A stretch of DNA of 64,000 bases, taken from contig CM060982.1 in assembly GCA_030765065.1 (NCBI GenBank), forward strand, positions 14,877,630 to 14,941,629. The letters are read 5' to 3'. This document shows, piece after piece, positions 33,913 through 45,049 of this stretch. This stretch comes from Deroplatys truncata. Its lineage: Eukaryota > Arthropoda > Insecta > Mantodea > Mantidae. The translations under genes were made by a program, and so were the position numbers. Numbering within the stretch: position 1 is the stretch's first letter; every line of letters starts with the position of its first letter. Below the pieces are notes generated by a model, which worked only from the letters and a program-made list of their open reading frames with translations, was not told the DNA's origin and made no database searches.

Positions 33913-36228
33913 TGAGTAAGGGTAGGCTTTCACGGCCGGTGTTCGTAATTCTAAGAGTCTTCCGGGCTGATTTGCCGTGGTCTGCTGGAGTAATTGGATC
34001 CAGACGTTTCGTCCACTACTGCGGTGCACATCATCGCTGGCGTGGTCGAAGTCTTCTTGGTGAAGGTACAGTTGTGTCTGAGGCGTCGACTGTCCAGGAT
34101 GCGGTATTTATACACGGGGGGTCTTCTCTGATTGGCTCGGGGCTCGCTGAGGCAGTGCGGTAGGTGGGAGGGGCCTAGCTGCATACTCGGCGTTACTAGA
34201 TTCTGATTGGTTCGCATTGTTTGAGTGTCTGTTAATGCCATCGATGATGGGTACCAAGTTTTCTTGAGCTTGATGGCTTCTTCGTTCCTATTGAAGTTGT
34301 TGGAATGCTTATAAATTTCTATGGCTTCGCGCTGTAGTCGAGCGTGGTAGTGTGGGATGTTAGATAGAATGCTGGTGTCCCGAAACTTGATGACATGCTC
34401 CCCCTCCGCTTCTATAGCATGTTCAGCGACCGCTGACTTTTCAAATTGTCCAAGACGGCCGCATCTCTTGTGTTCGTTTAGTCTGGTGTTGATACTGCGT
34501 AGCGTCGTGCCAATATATACTGCACCACATGAGCAGGGGATCCGGTATACGCCAGCCGAGGAGAGGGGGTCCCTCGGGTCCTTGGCTGAGCGTAGTAAGT
34601 TATTGAGCTTTCTAGTAGGCTTGAAAACCGTCTTGATATTATGGTGTCGCAGGAAGCGTTCAATCCTGTCGGTGGCGTTCTGAACATAGGGAAGGAATAC
34701 CGTGCCTTTGCTCTTAGGTGGGGTCGGCTTAGCAGAGATCGCCTGACGTCTGGGTGGTCGGTAGGCTCTCTTTATTTCTTGTGCAGAATAGCCATTGGCT
34801 TGTAAGGCTTGTTCCAAATGGTGCAGCTCTTGTGGTAGTAGGTGAGGCTTACAAATGCGGGAAGCGCGGTGTAGAAGAGTTTAGATCATAGCCCGTTTAA
34901 GTCTCGGATGGTGGTTGGAGGTTTTGTTGAGATAATGGTCTGTGTAAGTGGGCTTGCGATATACCGTGTGTCCAAGTTTGCCGTTATCTTTTTTGCTGAC
35001 CAGCACGTCCAGGAAGGCCAACTGACCGTCTTTTTCTTTTTCCATGGTGAACTGGATGCGCGAATTGAGACTGTTGAGGTGTTGAAGAAACCACAGCAGA
35101 GGCTGCTCGCCGTGACTCCATACGACGAGGGTGTCATCTACGTAGCGGAACCAAGCAGACGGTTTGTGAGATGCGGTGTTCAGAGCTGTGGCTTCAAAGG
35201 ATTCCATAAAGAAGTTGGCTACTACTGGACTGAGTGGGCTGCCCATGACCACGCCATCAATTTGTTCGTAGTAAGAATGATTCCACTGGAAGTAGGTGGT
35301 GGTAAGAACGTGATGAAAAAGAGCTACAATGTCGTCAGGAAAAATTTGCTTCAGTTGAGTGATGGCGTCGTTGACAGGGACCATGTTGAAGAGAGAGACA
35401 ACATCAAAGCTGATGAGTATGTCCTGAGGCTGCAAAGTGAGATTTTGGAGCTTCTCAATAAAATGTGAAGAGTCCTTTATGTAGGTATCAGTGTTGCCTA
35501 CACGCGGGTTGCAGCAGGTTGGCTAGATATTTCGCGACGCTGTATGTAGGAGATCCAATACCGCTGAAATAGGTCTGAGTGGTACATCCGGCTTGTGGAT
35601 CTTGGGTAAGCCGTACAGTCTGGGAGGCAGGGCTTCGGAATTTGAGATGCAGGGTTTCGGATTTTGGCACGACGCTACGCAGTATCAACACCAGACTAAA
35701 CGAGCACAAGAGATGCTGCCGTCTTTGAGAATTTGAAGTCAGCGGTCGCTGAACATGCTATAGAATCGGAGGGGGAGCATGTCATCACGTTTCAGGACAC
35801 CAGCATTCCATCTAACATCCCACATTACCATGCTCGACTACAGCGCGAAGCCATAGAAATTTATAAGCATTCCAACAACTTCAATATGAAGGAAGAAGCC
35901 CTCAAGCTCAACAAAACTTGGTACCCCATCATCGATGGCATTAACAGACAGTCAAACAACGCGAACCAATCAGAATCTAGTAGCGCCGAGTATGCAGCTA
36001 GGCCCCTCCCACCTACCGCACTGCCTCAGCGAGCCCCGAGCCAATCAAAGAAGACCCCCGTGTATAAATACGGCATCCCGGACAGTCGACGCCTTAGACA
36101 CAACTGTACCTTCACCAAGAAGACTTCGACCACGCCACCGATGATGTCCACCGCAGTAGTGGACGAAACGTCTGGATCTAATTACTCCAGCAGACCACGG
36201 CAAATCAGCCCGGAAGACTCTTTTAGGC
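33913..36228 (-). mobile_element. Penelope-like element 1, folded copy, inserted in the integrase
   Basis: A minus-strand copy (about 33,936-35,690) carrying reverse transcriptase and GIY-YIG endonuclease is joined at about 35,690-35,700 to an inverted plus-strand copy of the element's 3' 0.5 kb (35,700-36,226). The two ends are inverted repeats of about 500 bp. The left end has about 20 extra bases, including TCACGGCCGGTG, that the right end lacks, as known for Penelope-like elements. A 10-bp target duplication flanks it. The unequal inverted structure is typical of the complex insertions of this class. Confidence 0.85.
33951..35470 (-). pseudogene. Penelope-like RT / GIY-YIG endonuclease (element 1, one internal stop)
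   Basis: Minus-strand frames 34,881-35,435 and 33,951-34,817 are in register and separated by a TAA at 34,879-34,881, where element 2 has a Lys codon. The RT part shows SFDVVSLF, EQIDGVVMGSPLSPVVAN and the catalytic YVDDT. The endonuclease shows AGVYRIPCSCGAVYIG and LNEHKR. Upstream RT sequence (SGIGSPTY) lies in another frame near 35,520-35,580, so the N-terminus is also shifted. Confidence 0.85.
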
Positions 36229-36748
36229 TTAATAACAACTTTAAAAAATGTTTGTTCGCGAATTTATAGCCAAAGAATCATAGAAGTGGCTAGATCTTTT
36301 ACCTCAAATCATTGCAAGATATAACAACACTTACCACTCCACTATTCGAATGAAGCCTATAGGGGTGAAGAGCAATGCTGTTCTTCTGACTGTATATAAC
36401 TACACTCTAGATCACAGAAAGAAGAGAGGTGCAAGAAAGTTTAGTATTGGTGATTATGTCAGGATATCCAACGCCAAGGGACATTTTGAAAAGGATTTTG
36501 AAGGTAATTGGTGTGTTGAAATATTTCAAGTTGTTCGAGTGAATCACACCAACCCCGTTAGATACATGCTAAAAGGCAATGATGGTGATGAGATAAAGGG
36601 GTCCTTCTACGGACATGAACTACGATCCACAGTCAACCCTAATACATTTCTGGTAGAGAAATTATTACGCAGGCAAGGGAATAGGATTCTTGTAAAGTGG
36701 TACGGTTTTCCTAATATTCAATGGATTGAGAGAAAGGAATTATTGTAG
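36229..36748 (+). pseudogene. Integrase, 3' part with SH3-like and chromodomain-like ends
   Basis: Sequence resumes after the insertion. An early segment contains an in-frame TAG near 36,280; from 36,350 the frame is open for 132 codons. It shows KFSIGDYVRIS and NWCVEIFQVV (SH3-like DNA-binding domain), then FLVEKLLRRQGNRILVKWYG, which is chromodomain-like, and ends at 36,748. An AATAAA follows at 36,765. The chromodomain may target integration to modified histones; that role is known for chromoviral integrases and inferred here. Confidence 0.8.
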
Positions 36749-36764
36749 AAAAAATGATAATGAA

Positions 36765-36770
36765 AATAAA
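36765..36770 (+). terminator. AATAAA after the integrase
   Basis: It lies 17 bp after the integrase stop codon, before a convergent polymerase gene. The following 36,771-37,420 is AT-rich intergenic sequence with no gene. Confidence 0.6.
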
Positions 36771-37420
36771 GAGGCTTTCATTCCACAATAATATCTGTTT
36801 TTTATTTCATAATAGAAGCTTTTTACTTAAAATAATAAACAAAGGAATACATAAAATTCATTATTCAAACACATATTTTTTTTACAAATGGTTAATGCTT
36901 GTGTGAACATATTGTTACATTTTATTCGCATTTTACGGCTATATCAATGAATGCATAGACACAAAAAGAATTAAATTAAAAAAAATTCAAAAAACTAGAA
37001 ACATTGCATATATACCGGTACATTTTTTATTGCATTACATGATTAAAGCCTGTGATGCATAAACACGCTATCATGAGGTTACACTTTATGTGCATTTTAT
37101 ATAATTAAAAATCAATAAGATATATAAGCACAAAAGAGTTAAAAAACCTCCTAAAACTAAAAAAATTATGTGCATCCAAGGTCTGCCATATATAACCATA
37201 AAGAGTTAAAATTAAAAGCATTTACATCACTAAAAATTTACATATATGTATTTATATACATCTAAGGGTCAGACATACACAGACAATAGTGACCCCCAGG
37301 CAATTGTCCGGTCTGCGCCGTCAATAAGTTTTCTCTTATCGTCTCTACCACAGAGAACGACCTTATTCATTTCTGTGGTCGAGACTTTATATTTGAAGCT
37401 TCGAAATGTTGTTGTTTTTG

Positions 37421-40400
37421 TTAAATTGTGTTTCTAATGTCGCTTAGACGGCTTAAATAGTGCTCAAAATGTATGCTCTGCATACCGGTCTTGTTGATGC
37501 CCTTTGCTTCCATCATAGTTTGATCCTCGTATCTGTATGCATATAGTTTGTACCTTAATCCAAAATATTCTATCATAGGGATCCCTGCAAGCTCATCCTA
37601 GTACAGGCCGATAACTGTTTTGCTGTCTAATTCCACAGCAGTTATGTGCTTCATAATTTGATGTGTCAAAGTGTTTGCTTTTCCTTGATAAGTATGTAGA
37701 TGTTAGTTGAAGCTTCCAGTATAAATGAATCAATGTCCATATAGATCAAAACTAAATCCTCTACGCCAGACTTCAATATATCGTAATAAAACTGTACATG
37801 AGATGTTTTGAGATGTCAAGGATGGCTTGCCCTGTATAGATGGGCTTATTAATGTGTACTTCCTCTCTGGCGAGTTCTATTCCTACAAGATTTTCTGCAA
37901 ATAAAATGCTCCGAAAGTAAGTTGGTCGCGCTGTCAACTTCTTGCATTACTTCCAACTTGTAACGATTCGGAAGTCATTGTATTTGCGTACATTCTCAAT
38001 GAATTTGCCATTTACAGAGTCGTTAATTTTCTTTCATAAATTCTGACCGAATTTCGAAGTTTCCCTTGCGCGTCTCTCTGTATTTATCTGAATGTAGGAT
38101 TTCAGCCATTCTGACTGATCATATGCAACCACTCTATGGGTCTTCTTTAGATCAATGCACTGCTGGAGGTTTCTGTAGAGCAAGGTGTACTTCTCTTTAT
38201 TTTCAAGTGTTGCCAGCAGTTTCTTGTATTGGCCTGCAGGTGGTATCTCACTTTTCGGGCAGAGAGGATTGTCATTGTGCTCATCGTGTAGATGCTCAGG
38301 GTACTCAAGTTCGACCTACAAAACGTATCCAGTTTGGGAATCAGGGGCAACAGCAAAGAGGTTTATCACTGACATTTCTTCTTGCGAAAGCCATCTCAGG
38401 TTTTTGTGTAGCATAGGATTGGTTATCGAATCACCATGTAAATTACTAATATCCAGATAGTCCAAATATAGGTTTTTTTGGTTTTCATCATGTCCAGGAA
38501 GGTAGTCGTTTTTGCTTTTGCATGTATCTTTTATACAATGCACATACTATCCCTGATTCCCCCTCAAAGAATTTAATCATTTCTTCGTCGTTAATGAGGT
38601 CAAGCTTGACCTTGGTTACCTTGAGCATGGCGTCAAATGCAAGTTCTGGCAGGGTATAGTATCAGCAGGAGTCCAAATTATATACCTCCAGAGAGAGGTC
38701 CCTAAACTATTCGAATGCATCGGCCAACAATAGCACATCCGTTTTCAGATACAGATCGCTATATTCGCCCAGATTACTTACATTGAATGCATTCCAGACT
38801 TTGACAGCGTTATTGTAGTCTTCTTGTGTTATGTCGTCGAATTTTTCTATCGGGGGCAGTGCTGTTTCTGCTAGCTTAGAAGGAGAGTCGACGTGGCTGT
38901 AAGGGAATATTCCCTTAGATCTCACCAGCTGCTGATGTTCGTGATCGGGATACTCAGAGTTCGTGTTCTTGAACTCATCACTGCTCAGCATACAGGCTAA
39001 ACTAGATAGCTTGTCGTCTTAGAACTTAAAGCTATCTAGAAACCAGAAAAAGATACTCCTGTACTTTTTGCTGAATGAGATATATCTCTCTGAGAAGTTT
39101 GAGATACGCGAAATGTGGTGATCATCATATGCCAGGTGTTGCATCAGGAAATAGCTGTCACAATTGCCAAGGCAATGAAAAAGGATGGGTATAAAATTAG
39201 GCACCCGTCTATTTGAATTGCATGTATTATGAGCAGCCCCCAGGAATACACCAGTCACATGGCAGTGATCGCGTACCTTCACATCGTCTACCTCAAACCA
39301 CTTCTTGCATATGTGGCAATGACGAGCATTACCGAAATCAGCCACGTCCTGTGCATTCAAGGTCATTTGTTCATTGTGGCTATATTGGTCAATAACCATA
39401 TCTGCTATTAACCGAAGCTCGGTGAAGAAATCCTTAGTGCATCAGGACCTCTGAATAGCTTAAATCTCGACAATGAATCGCAATGGCGACATAGAGCTTA
39501 AGTGATATACATATAGCCTCATGATGCTGGATAGCCCGAGTCCAGCTCTAATTAGCCGACGGCAAACAGGACTGAACTCTGTCTAACACGCTCTCAATAT
39601 CGGCATACACAACAAAATTTGCAGGAGTACCCTTCGAGTAGGATGAGAACTCAATCACTTCACCCTGCTTAGGCATTTTGAGCACCAGGTACTGCACGCA
39701 CTTCAATTGATGCTTTTCAAAAGCACCTACATTATTGAAGTGCTTCAGGCAGGGTTCGCATATTCGCATACCAATTTACCCATTATATTTACTGATTTGC
39801 TTTTAAGCCAGCCTTGACATATCCTTAATCAGGCAGTAGTGAGATCTTCCATTTTACTCCATTAGTAATAGGTTAATGGTGAAGTCTTTCCTGCTGCTGG
39901 TTTGGTATAATGGTATAATTGCACTTTCTAATCCAAATACTGAAACTCATACTTCGGGGTTTTGCTGTTCAAAGCATGGAATTCTATGTAGGCTTACAGG
40001 GAAGTCTATCCCACTGTAATTGAATGCAGCGAATAACTGTTCTGCAGGGTGTTTGATCGTTCTATGACAGTTCTGATTTGCAGGATACTTTGCAGCGAGC
40101 AAACACCATGCAAAACAGTATTCATCGTCGTTTTTGTGTTTATTGCAGCTCTCTTAGTCTTGATCGCATTGGCTAACTCTATGTATCGCGATGCATTCAA
40201 GGGACCATAGAAGCTAGTTCCAATAAAACGAGCCCTGACAGGGAGCAGAGATTTCGAGCTTGCACCTCCTTCGAAGTTCGAGATGTTTTCTAGAATTTCA
40301 TCGACCATAGGAGTGTATAAGACGTCAAGATTACTTGATTGAAGACCCAGATTCGTCTTGGTATTGCAAAAGACGGTTTCTGCATGATCTTTTTTCGAGA

Positions 40401-40869
40401 TATTGTATGAGGTATGTGATTTCAAGTGAGATGTTTACTTTAAAACCAGAAACGCCTCTCACGAGTACAGAAACTATCTCTCTCAATACATTACGCCTGC
40501 ATTCCTGCAGAAATTGACCAGGATCGGATATCTCTAAAATGTTTTTATGCGGCTATTGAAAAGGCGTCCCTTGAATGCCGATTCAATAACCTTACACTCT
40601 ATGACTAACCTTTAGTTTCTTGGCATTGTTGCTGTATGTGAGATCGTTACTGTCAGCAGTGGTGGTTGAGTTGTCATAATAGTCGTTACCACCGATGCCT
40701 GATGGCCCTGCAACTGGTGATGGAGTGGCCATGAAAGATCCTGTGTGGGTGAGGGGGTTCGTTCCTTGACCGTGCTCCTCTTCAGCTTCGTGAGGTCTTT
40801 TGGAACCCCGGAGGAAGGTTTGGTTGTCTACATCCTCAGGCTCCGTCTTCGTGACCACCATTGAAGGTT
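37421..40869 (-). pseudogene. Protein-primed type B DNA polymerase, main body (heavily broken)
   Basis: From the exon start at 40,869 (acceptor GTGTTATAG) to a stop at 37,421. In order: an acidic/Ser N-terminal segment ending KKLKVSHR, then a shift; the N-terminal domain homologous to the last exon of the 3,436-5,522 gene; a Cys/His finger (CEPCLKHF); YADIE, the exonuclease I motif; CHICKKWF with RDHCHVTG and AAHNTCN, an endonuclease-VII-like Cys/His cluster; LYLKTDVLLLAD; and the catalytic YMDIDSF (37,721-37,743) near the end. At least a dozen stops or shifts interrupt it. It would have replicated the element using a terminal protein primer. Confidence 0.85.
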
Positions 40870-40956
40870 CTATAACACTAACAAAGCCGAATTAATTGGA
40901 ATGCGAGTTAAAATAGAAATGTGAGAATATAAATTTATTAAATCTTTGAAGAAAGA

Positions 40957-42899
40957 ACGTAGGTTTTCACGGCCGGTGTCACAATTATAACTAATATAAT
41001 TTTTTCCGGGCTGTTATGCCGTGGTCTGCTGAAGAAAGATTTCCCAGACGTTTCGTCCACAACTGCGGTGGACATCTTCAGTGGCGCGGACGAAGTCTTC
41101 TCGGTGAAAGTATCGCAGCGTCTGATGCGTTGGCCGTTAGTGCCGCTCTCTTTATAGTGTGGACACTCTCTGCTGATTGGCCCGCTGGTATGAGGGGGCT
41201 GGCGCCGCCTTACCAAGTCCGAAACTCAGCCGCCTAGACTTTACGGGCTACCCAAGATTCATAAACCAGATGTTCCGCTCAGACCCATTGTTAGTGGTAT
41301 TGGTTCTCCCACATACGACATAGCTAAATACCTAACCGGTCTTCTACAATCCCATGTCGGCTTGTCCGACTCTCTCATCAAAGACTCTACTCATTTCATT
41401 CAAATTCTCCGCAACCTCAAATTGCTACCGAAGGATTTACTAATTAGTTTTGACGTTGTGTCTCTATTCACCATGGTTCCAGTACAGGAAACTCTGAAGT
41501 TGTTACAACCCATCTTCTCTGATGATATCATTACACTTTTTCACCATGTCCTGACTACGACTTATTTCCAGTGGAACCGGTCATTCTACGAGCAAATAGA
41601 CGGTGTTGCCATGGGCAGCCCCCTTAACCCTGTTGTGGCCAATTTCTTCATGGAGGCATTTGAGTCAAAGGCACTAAACTCAGCTCCACTCAAACCAACA
41701 GCCTGGTTCCGCTACGTGGATGACACCTTCGTCATCTGGCCCCATGTAGAACAAGCTCTTCAAGATTTTTTGTTACATCTAAATAGCATCAATCAGCGTA
41801 TACAGTTCACAATGGAACAAGAAAAGGATGGCCAACTAGCCTTTCTAGATGTACTCGTTAGCAGGAAGGCTGACGGCACGCTGGGTCATTCTGTCTACCG
41901 CAAACCCACACACACAGACCGTTATCTTAACAAGAACTCCAACCACCATCCTAGACAAAAACGTGCTATGATTAAGACACTCGCAAACCGTGCTTCCCGT
42001 ATTTGTGAACCACACTTACTTCCACAAGAAATCCGACACCTAGAAACAGCTCTACAATCAAATGGTTATTCAGTCCAAGAGGTGAGAAGAGCCTGCCGTC
42101 CGGCCAAGCCCCGACCGGTTACTCAGGACCAACCCAAAAGCAAGTCCATTGTCTTTCTGCCATATTTCAGAAATGTCACTGACCGTATTGAACATATACT
42201 TCAACGTCATAACGTCAAAACAGTATTCAAACCTACAAGACAATTAAACAGCCTACTGCGCTCTTCCAAAGACTCCCGAGACCCCCTGTCATCGGCCGGT
42301 GTTTACCGTATTCCTTGTTCCTGTGGTTCAGTGTACATTGGTACCACACAGCGGAGCGCAAACACCAGACTTAGCGAACACAAAAGAAACTGCCGCCTGG
42401 GCCATATAGAAAAATCGGCAGTCGCCGAACATGCCATTGAAGCCGAGGGCGAACACATTATTAGATTTCAGGACACCAACATTCTTTCCTCCATAAAGCA
42501 TTACCATACCCGGCTACAACGCGAAGCAATAGAGATTTATAAACATCCCAATAATTTCAATAGGAAAGAAGAAGCTTTAAAACTCAACAGTAACTGGCAT
42601 CTAGTCATCAAAAACAAGAAAGGTCATACAAAACCGAAAAACACTGCGAGCCAATCAGAAGAGAGCAACAACACAGCCGGTGCCAGCGTCCTCATACCAG
42701 CGGGCCAATCAGCAGAGAGTGTCCACACTATAAAGAGAGCGGCACTAACGGCCAACGCATCAGACGCTGCGATACTTTCACCGAGAAGACTTCGTCCGCG
42801 CCACTGAAGATGTCCACCGCAGTTGTGGACGAAACGTCTGGGAAATCTTTCTTCAGCAGACCACGGCATAACAGCCCGGAAAATTATATTAGTTATAAT
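40957..42899 (+). mobile_element. Penelope-like element 2 in a polymerase intron
   Basis: The target duplication TTTGAAGAAAGA is at 40,945-40,956 and 42,900-42,911. The left 0.25 kb is an inverted copy of the right end (about 42,680-42,895), and the left end carries extra TTTTCACGGCCGGTG bases, as in element 1. The single long frame has no stop. It lies in the intron between polymerase exons at 43,155 and 40,869, in the opposite direction to that gene, so it need not have disrupted coding. Confidence 0.85.
41233..42807 (+). CDS. Penelope-like RT / GIY-YIG endonuclease (5' truncated, open)
   Basis: The frame is open from about 41,233, without an ATG there, to the stop at 42,807; the first ATG is at 41,362. 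RT motifs: GLPKIHKPD, RPIVSGIGSPTYD, LISFDVVSLFT, EQIDGVAMGSPLNPVVANFF, and YVDDTFVIW with the catalytic Asp pair. The endonuclease has AGVYRIPCSCGSVYIGTT (GIY-YIG core with the CxC unique to this class), LSEHKR and a distal Glu-containing AIEIYKH. It copies its RNA at nicked DNA. The N-terminal part of a full-length protein is missing, so autonomy is doubtful. Confidence 0.85.
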   Translation, partial: PRLYGLPKIHKPDVPLRPIVSGIGSPTYDIAKYLTGLLQSHVGLSDSLIKDSTHFIQILRNLKLLPKDLLISFDVVSLFTMVPVQETLKLLQPIFSDDIITLFHHVLTTTYFQWNRSFYEQIDGVAMGSPLNPVVANFFMEAFESKALNSAPLKPTAWFRYVDDTFVIWPHVEQALQDFLLHLNSINQRIQFTMEQEKDGQLAFLDVLVSRKADGTLGHSVYRKPTHTDRYLNKNSNHHPRQKRAMIKTLANRASRICEPHLLPQEIRHLETALQSNGYSVQEVRRACRPAKPRPVTQDQPKSKSIVFLPYFRNVTDRIEHILQRHNVKTVFKPTRQLNSLLRSSKDSRDPLSSAGVYRIPCSCGSVYIGTTQRSANTRLSEHKRNCRLGHIEKSAVAEHAIEAEGEHIIRFQDTNILSSIKHYHTRLQREAIEIYKHPNNFNRKEEALKLNSNWHLVIKNKKGHTKPKNTASQSEESNNTAGASVLIPAGQSAESVHTIKRAALTANASDAAILSPRRLRPRH

Positions 42900-43154
42900 T
42901 TTGAAGAAAGAGTTTAAGGGCATGTGTTAACGTTATGTTAATTATTTATGTAATTGTACATTTTAATAAATAAAATGAGTAAACAAATTGATTCAGAAAC
43001 GTTATGCGTTAACGTTACGCTAATTATTTATGTAACTGTATATTTGAATAAATAAAATGAGTAAAAAATTAGTTAAAAAAAGTTATGCGTTAACGTTACG
43101 CTAATTATTTATGTAACGATGTTATATCTAGAATAAATGAAGTTAAAAACTCAC

Positions 43155-43379
43155 CATTTAATTCACGAAACAACTGCATGTACACGGTCCTGTATGCACA
43201 ATTCACGCAGGTGCACACCCTCTCAGTATGTATAATCGTCCATGGATCTCTTACAGGCATCGGTGCAACATTCTCGAACCCGGAAGGAGGCGGAGTCAGG
43301 CAGTCTTGCGTGAATATGGGTGAAGGCAAGCTACCACCCTCGCCCATCTCTCCAAGCCCGATTGAATTCGCTTCAGGAA
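43155..43379 (-). other. Upstream polymerase exon (phase 1-1), PPPSGFE and CxxC unit
   Basis: A 225-bp exon on the minus strand lies between acceptor TTTGTTGCAG and donor GTGAGT, open throughout. It encodes a Pro-rich PPPSGFENVAP followed by VCTCVNCAYRTVYMQLFRELNG. Both boundaries are phase 1. The neighbouring exon encodes a variant of the same unit, so these are duplicated exons. The layout parallels the repeated exons of the fold-back gene at 3,549-4,606, which also end in Asn/Thr-Gly at a phase-1 donor. Confidence 0.65.
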
Positions 43380-43576
43380 CTGCAACAAAGAAGTAAAGAA
43401 CAGAACTAGCTTCACATTGAATAGTTTTTAATTCAAAGATGCCTGTAAACTGAATGTTTCATTTAATAATTTAAATTCTGATGCATGCATGAATTGTTCA
43501 CTGGTTATACATTCATTAAGGAAAAAGCTAATACTTTCCAGAAAACGTTTAAGTAAGACAATATATCTGTACTTAC

Positions 43577-43949
43577 CATTCACATCGTTAAAAATCTGTA
43601 TTGCAGCAGTTCTGTATTTACAGTTATTGCATGTAGCGCTCTGTAGCGCTGTGCATGTCTGCATTTACCCCCTGTAACGGGAGTGACATCTTCAAATCCT
43701 GGAGGCGGCGGTATGATATAATCGCCCCCCGATAAGATTGGTGACGGGGGGCTGCTAATACCAGTAGAGATTGGCTGCTATGCAGTGGTACAGCTGATGC
43801 CTGATCTCCCGCCAGGGGTGCTGACATGTATCCTGATGCAATATTGCTATTATCAGGTTCTCTATGATCCTGTACTAGCTGGTTAAGTCGAGAGTCCCCT
43901 CCTCTAGCGAATGCGGCTCTGGCGACTCCCTCTGTGTTTGCAGTATTAC
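43577..43949 (-). pseudogene. Upstream polymerase exon, frameshifted copy of the PPPGFE/CxxC unit
   Basis: The exon lies between acceptor TTTTTCATAG and donor GTAAGT. It begins Gly-Asn-Thr-Ala-Asn and contains, across three frames, PPPPGFEDVTP and CNNCKYRTAAIQIFNDVNG. Its length of 373 bp is not a multiple of three although both neighbours imply phase 1, which agrees with small indels. No other start is evident; the first ATG in the opening frame is about 40 codons in. Confidence 0.55.
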
Positions 43950-43984
43950 CTATGAAAAAGTTTTAATAATGTAAATTCGATTGT

Positions 43985-44710
43985 TTTTAGAACTGATAAA
44001 AGATGAATGAGTACAGAAAGCAATGCGATATGAAAAAAATGAGCAGAGAAAATCGTATGAACATTTATGCAAGAACAATGTGTAGGGAAAATCGTATGAA
44101 TGTTAATAGAATGTGTTGTGAAAATCGTATGAATGGTTATGCAAGAAGGAGGCATAGAGAAAATCGTATGAATGTTTATAGAAGAAGATTGTGTAGAGGA
44201 AATCGTATGAATGTTTGTAGAAGAAAAATGTATTGAGAAAATCGTATGAATGTTTATGGAAGAAGAATTGTTAGAGAAAAAATCGTATGAATGTTTATGC
44301 AAGAAGAATTGAAGAGAAAATCGTATGAGTGTTTATAGAAGAAAAATGTGTAGAGGAAATCGTACAAATGTTAATAGAAGAATGTGTAGAAGAACTCGTA
44401 TGAATGTTTATAGAAGAAGAATGTGTTGAGAACATCGTATGAATGTTTATAGGAGAAGAATTTGTTGAGAAAATCATAAGAAAGTTTAGGGAAAAACATG
44501 TAGAGCAAAATCGTATGAATGTTAATAGAATGTGTGGAGAAAATCGCATGAATATGTATGGAAGAAGAACGATTAGAGAAAATCGCGTGAATGTTTATAT
44601 AAGAAGAATGTGTAGCGAAAATCGCATGAATGTTAAGAGCAGGAGAATTGTGTTGAGGAAATCGTATGAATGTTTATGGAAGAATGATTAGAGAAAATCG
44701 TACCAATGCT
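43985..44710 (+). repeat. AAATCGTATGAATG minisatellite in the polymerase leader intron
   Basis: About 18 degenerate units of 30-42 bp occur, each with GAAAATCGTATGAATGTTTA or a close variant and an AGAAGAA linker. They lie between the untranslated first exon (44,881) and the 43,949 acceptor. Open frames on both strands across it are by-products of the repeat. Confidence 0.85.
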
Positions 44711-44880
44711 TGTGCTTAGGATTTAAAGAACTATTTGCACCATTGTTGAAAGCTCTACATTTTTTTAAAAAAATTCGGATGTTAATTATTAAAAAATGAA
44801 ATTCAGATAAACAATATGATACTCTTGCAACGATTCGTCTTTTCACATAGTTATGTAAAAACTCACTCACCTTGTTTTAT

Positions 44881-44985
44881 ATTATCGATGACGATGGATG
44901 CTGTGTAGAAGACAATAACACTGCCTTCGATTAAGCTATATCACGCGAATGTTATAAAGCCTTTAACGTTAAATTCATAAACTCG
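44881..44985 (-). other. Untranslated first exon of the polymerase gene
   Basis: On the minus strand, a segment starting about 30 bp after a TATA box ends in AACAAG|GTGAGTGAG, a strong donor. The only ATG opens an 8-codon upstream frame. The exon start is inferred from TATA spacing. Confidence 0.5.
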
Positions 44986-45012
44986 CAATGGCTTATGCAC
45001 GCGAGGATAGCT

Positions 45013-45021
45013 GTATATATA
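45013..45021 (-). promoter_or_regulatory. TATA box of the polymerase gene
   Basis: A TATATATA run on the minus strand, directly inside the right terminal repeat and pointing into the element. With the donor downstream it defines a promoter for the multi-exon polymerase transcript. Confidence 0.55.
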
Positions 45022-45049
45022 GGGACCTATAGGCCCCCCGAGGCGATTC

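Noticed and set aside
38066-38460. Plus-strand frames opposite the polymerase
   Set aside because: Antisense shadows; the minus strand carries recognisable polymerase motifs.
43946-44691. Frames of 77-118 codons on both strands in the minisatellite
   Set aside because: They follow the repeat period and lie in an intron of the polymerase gene.
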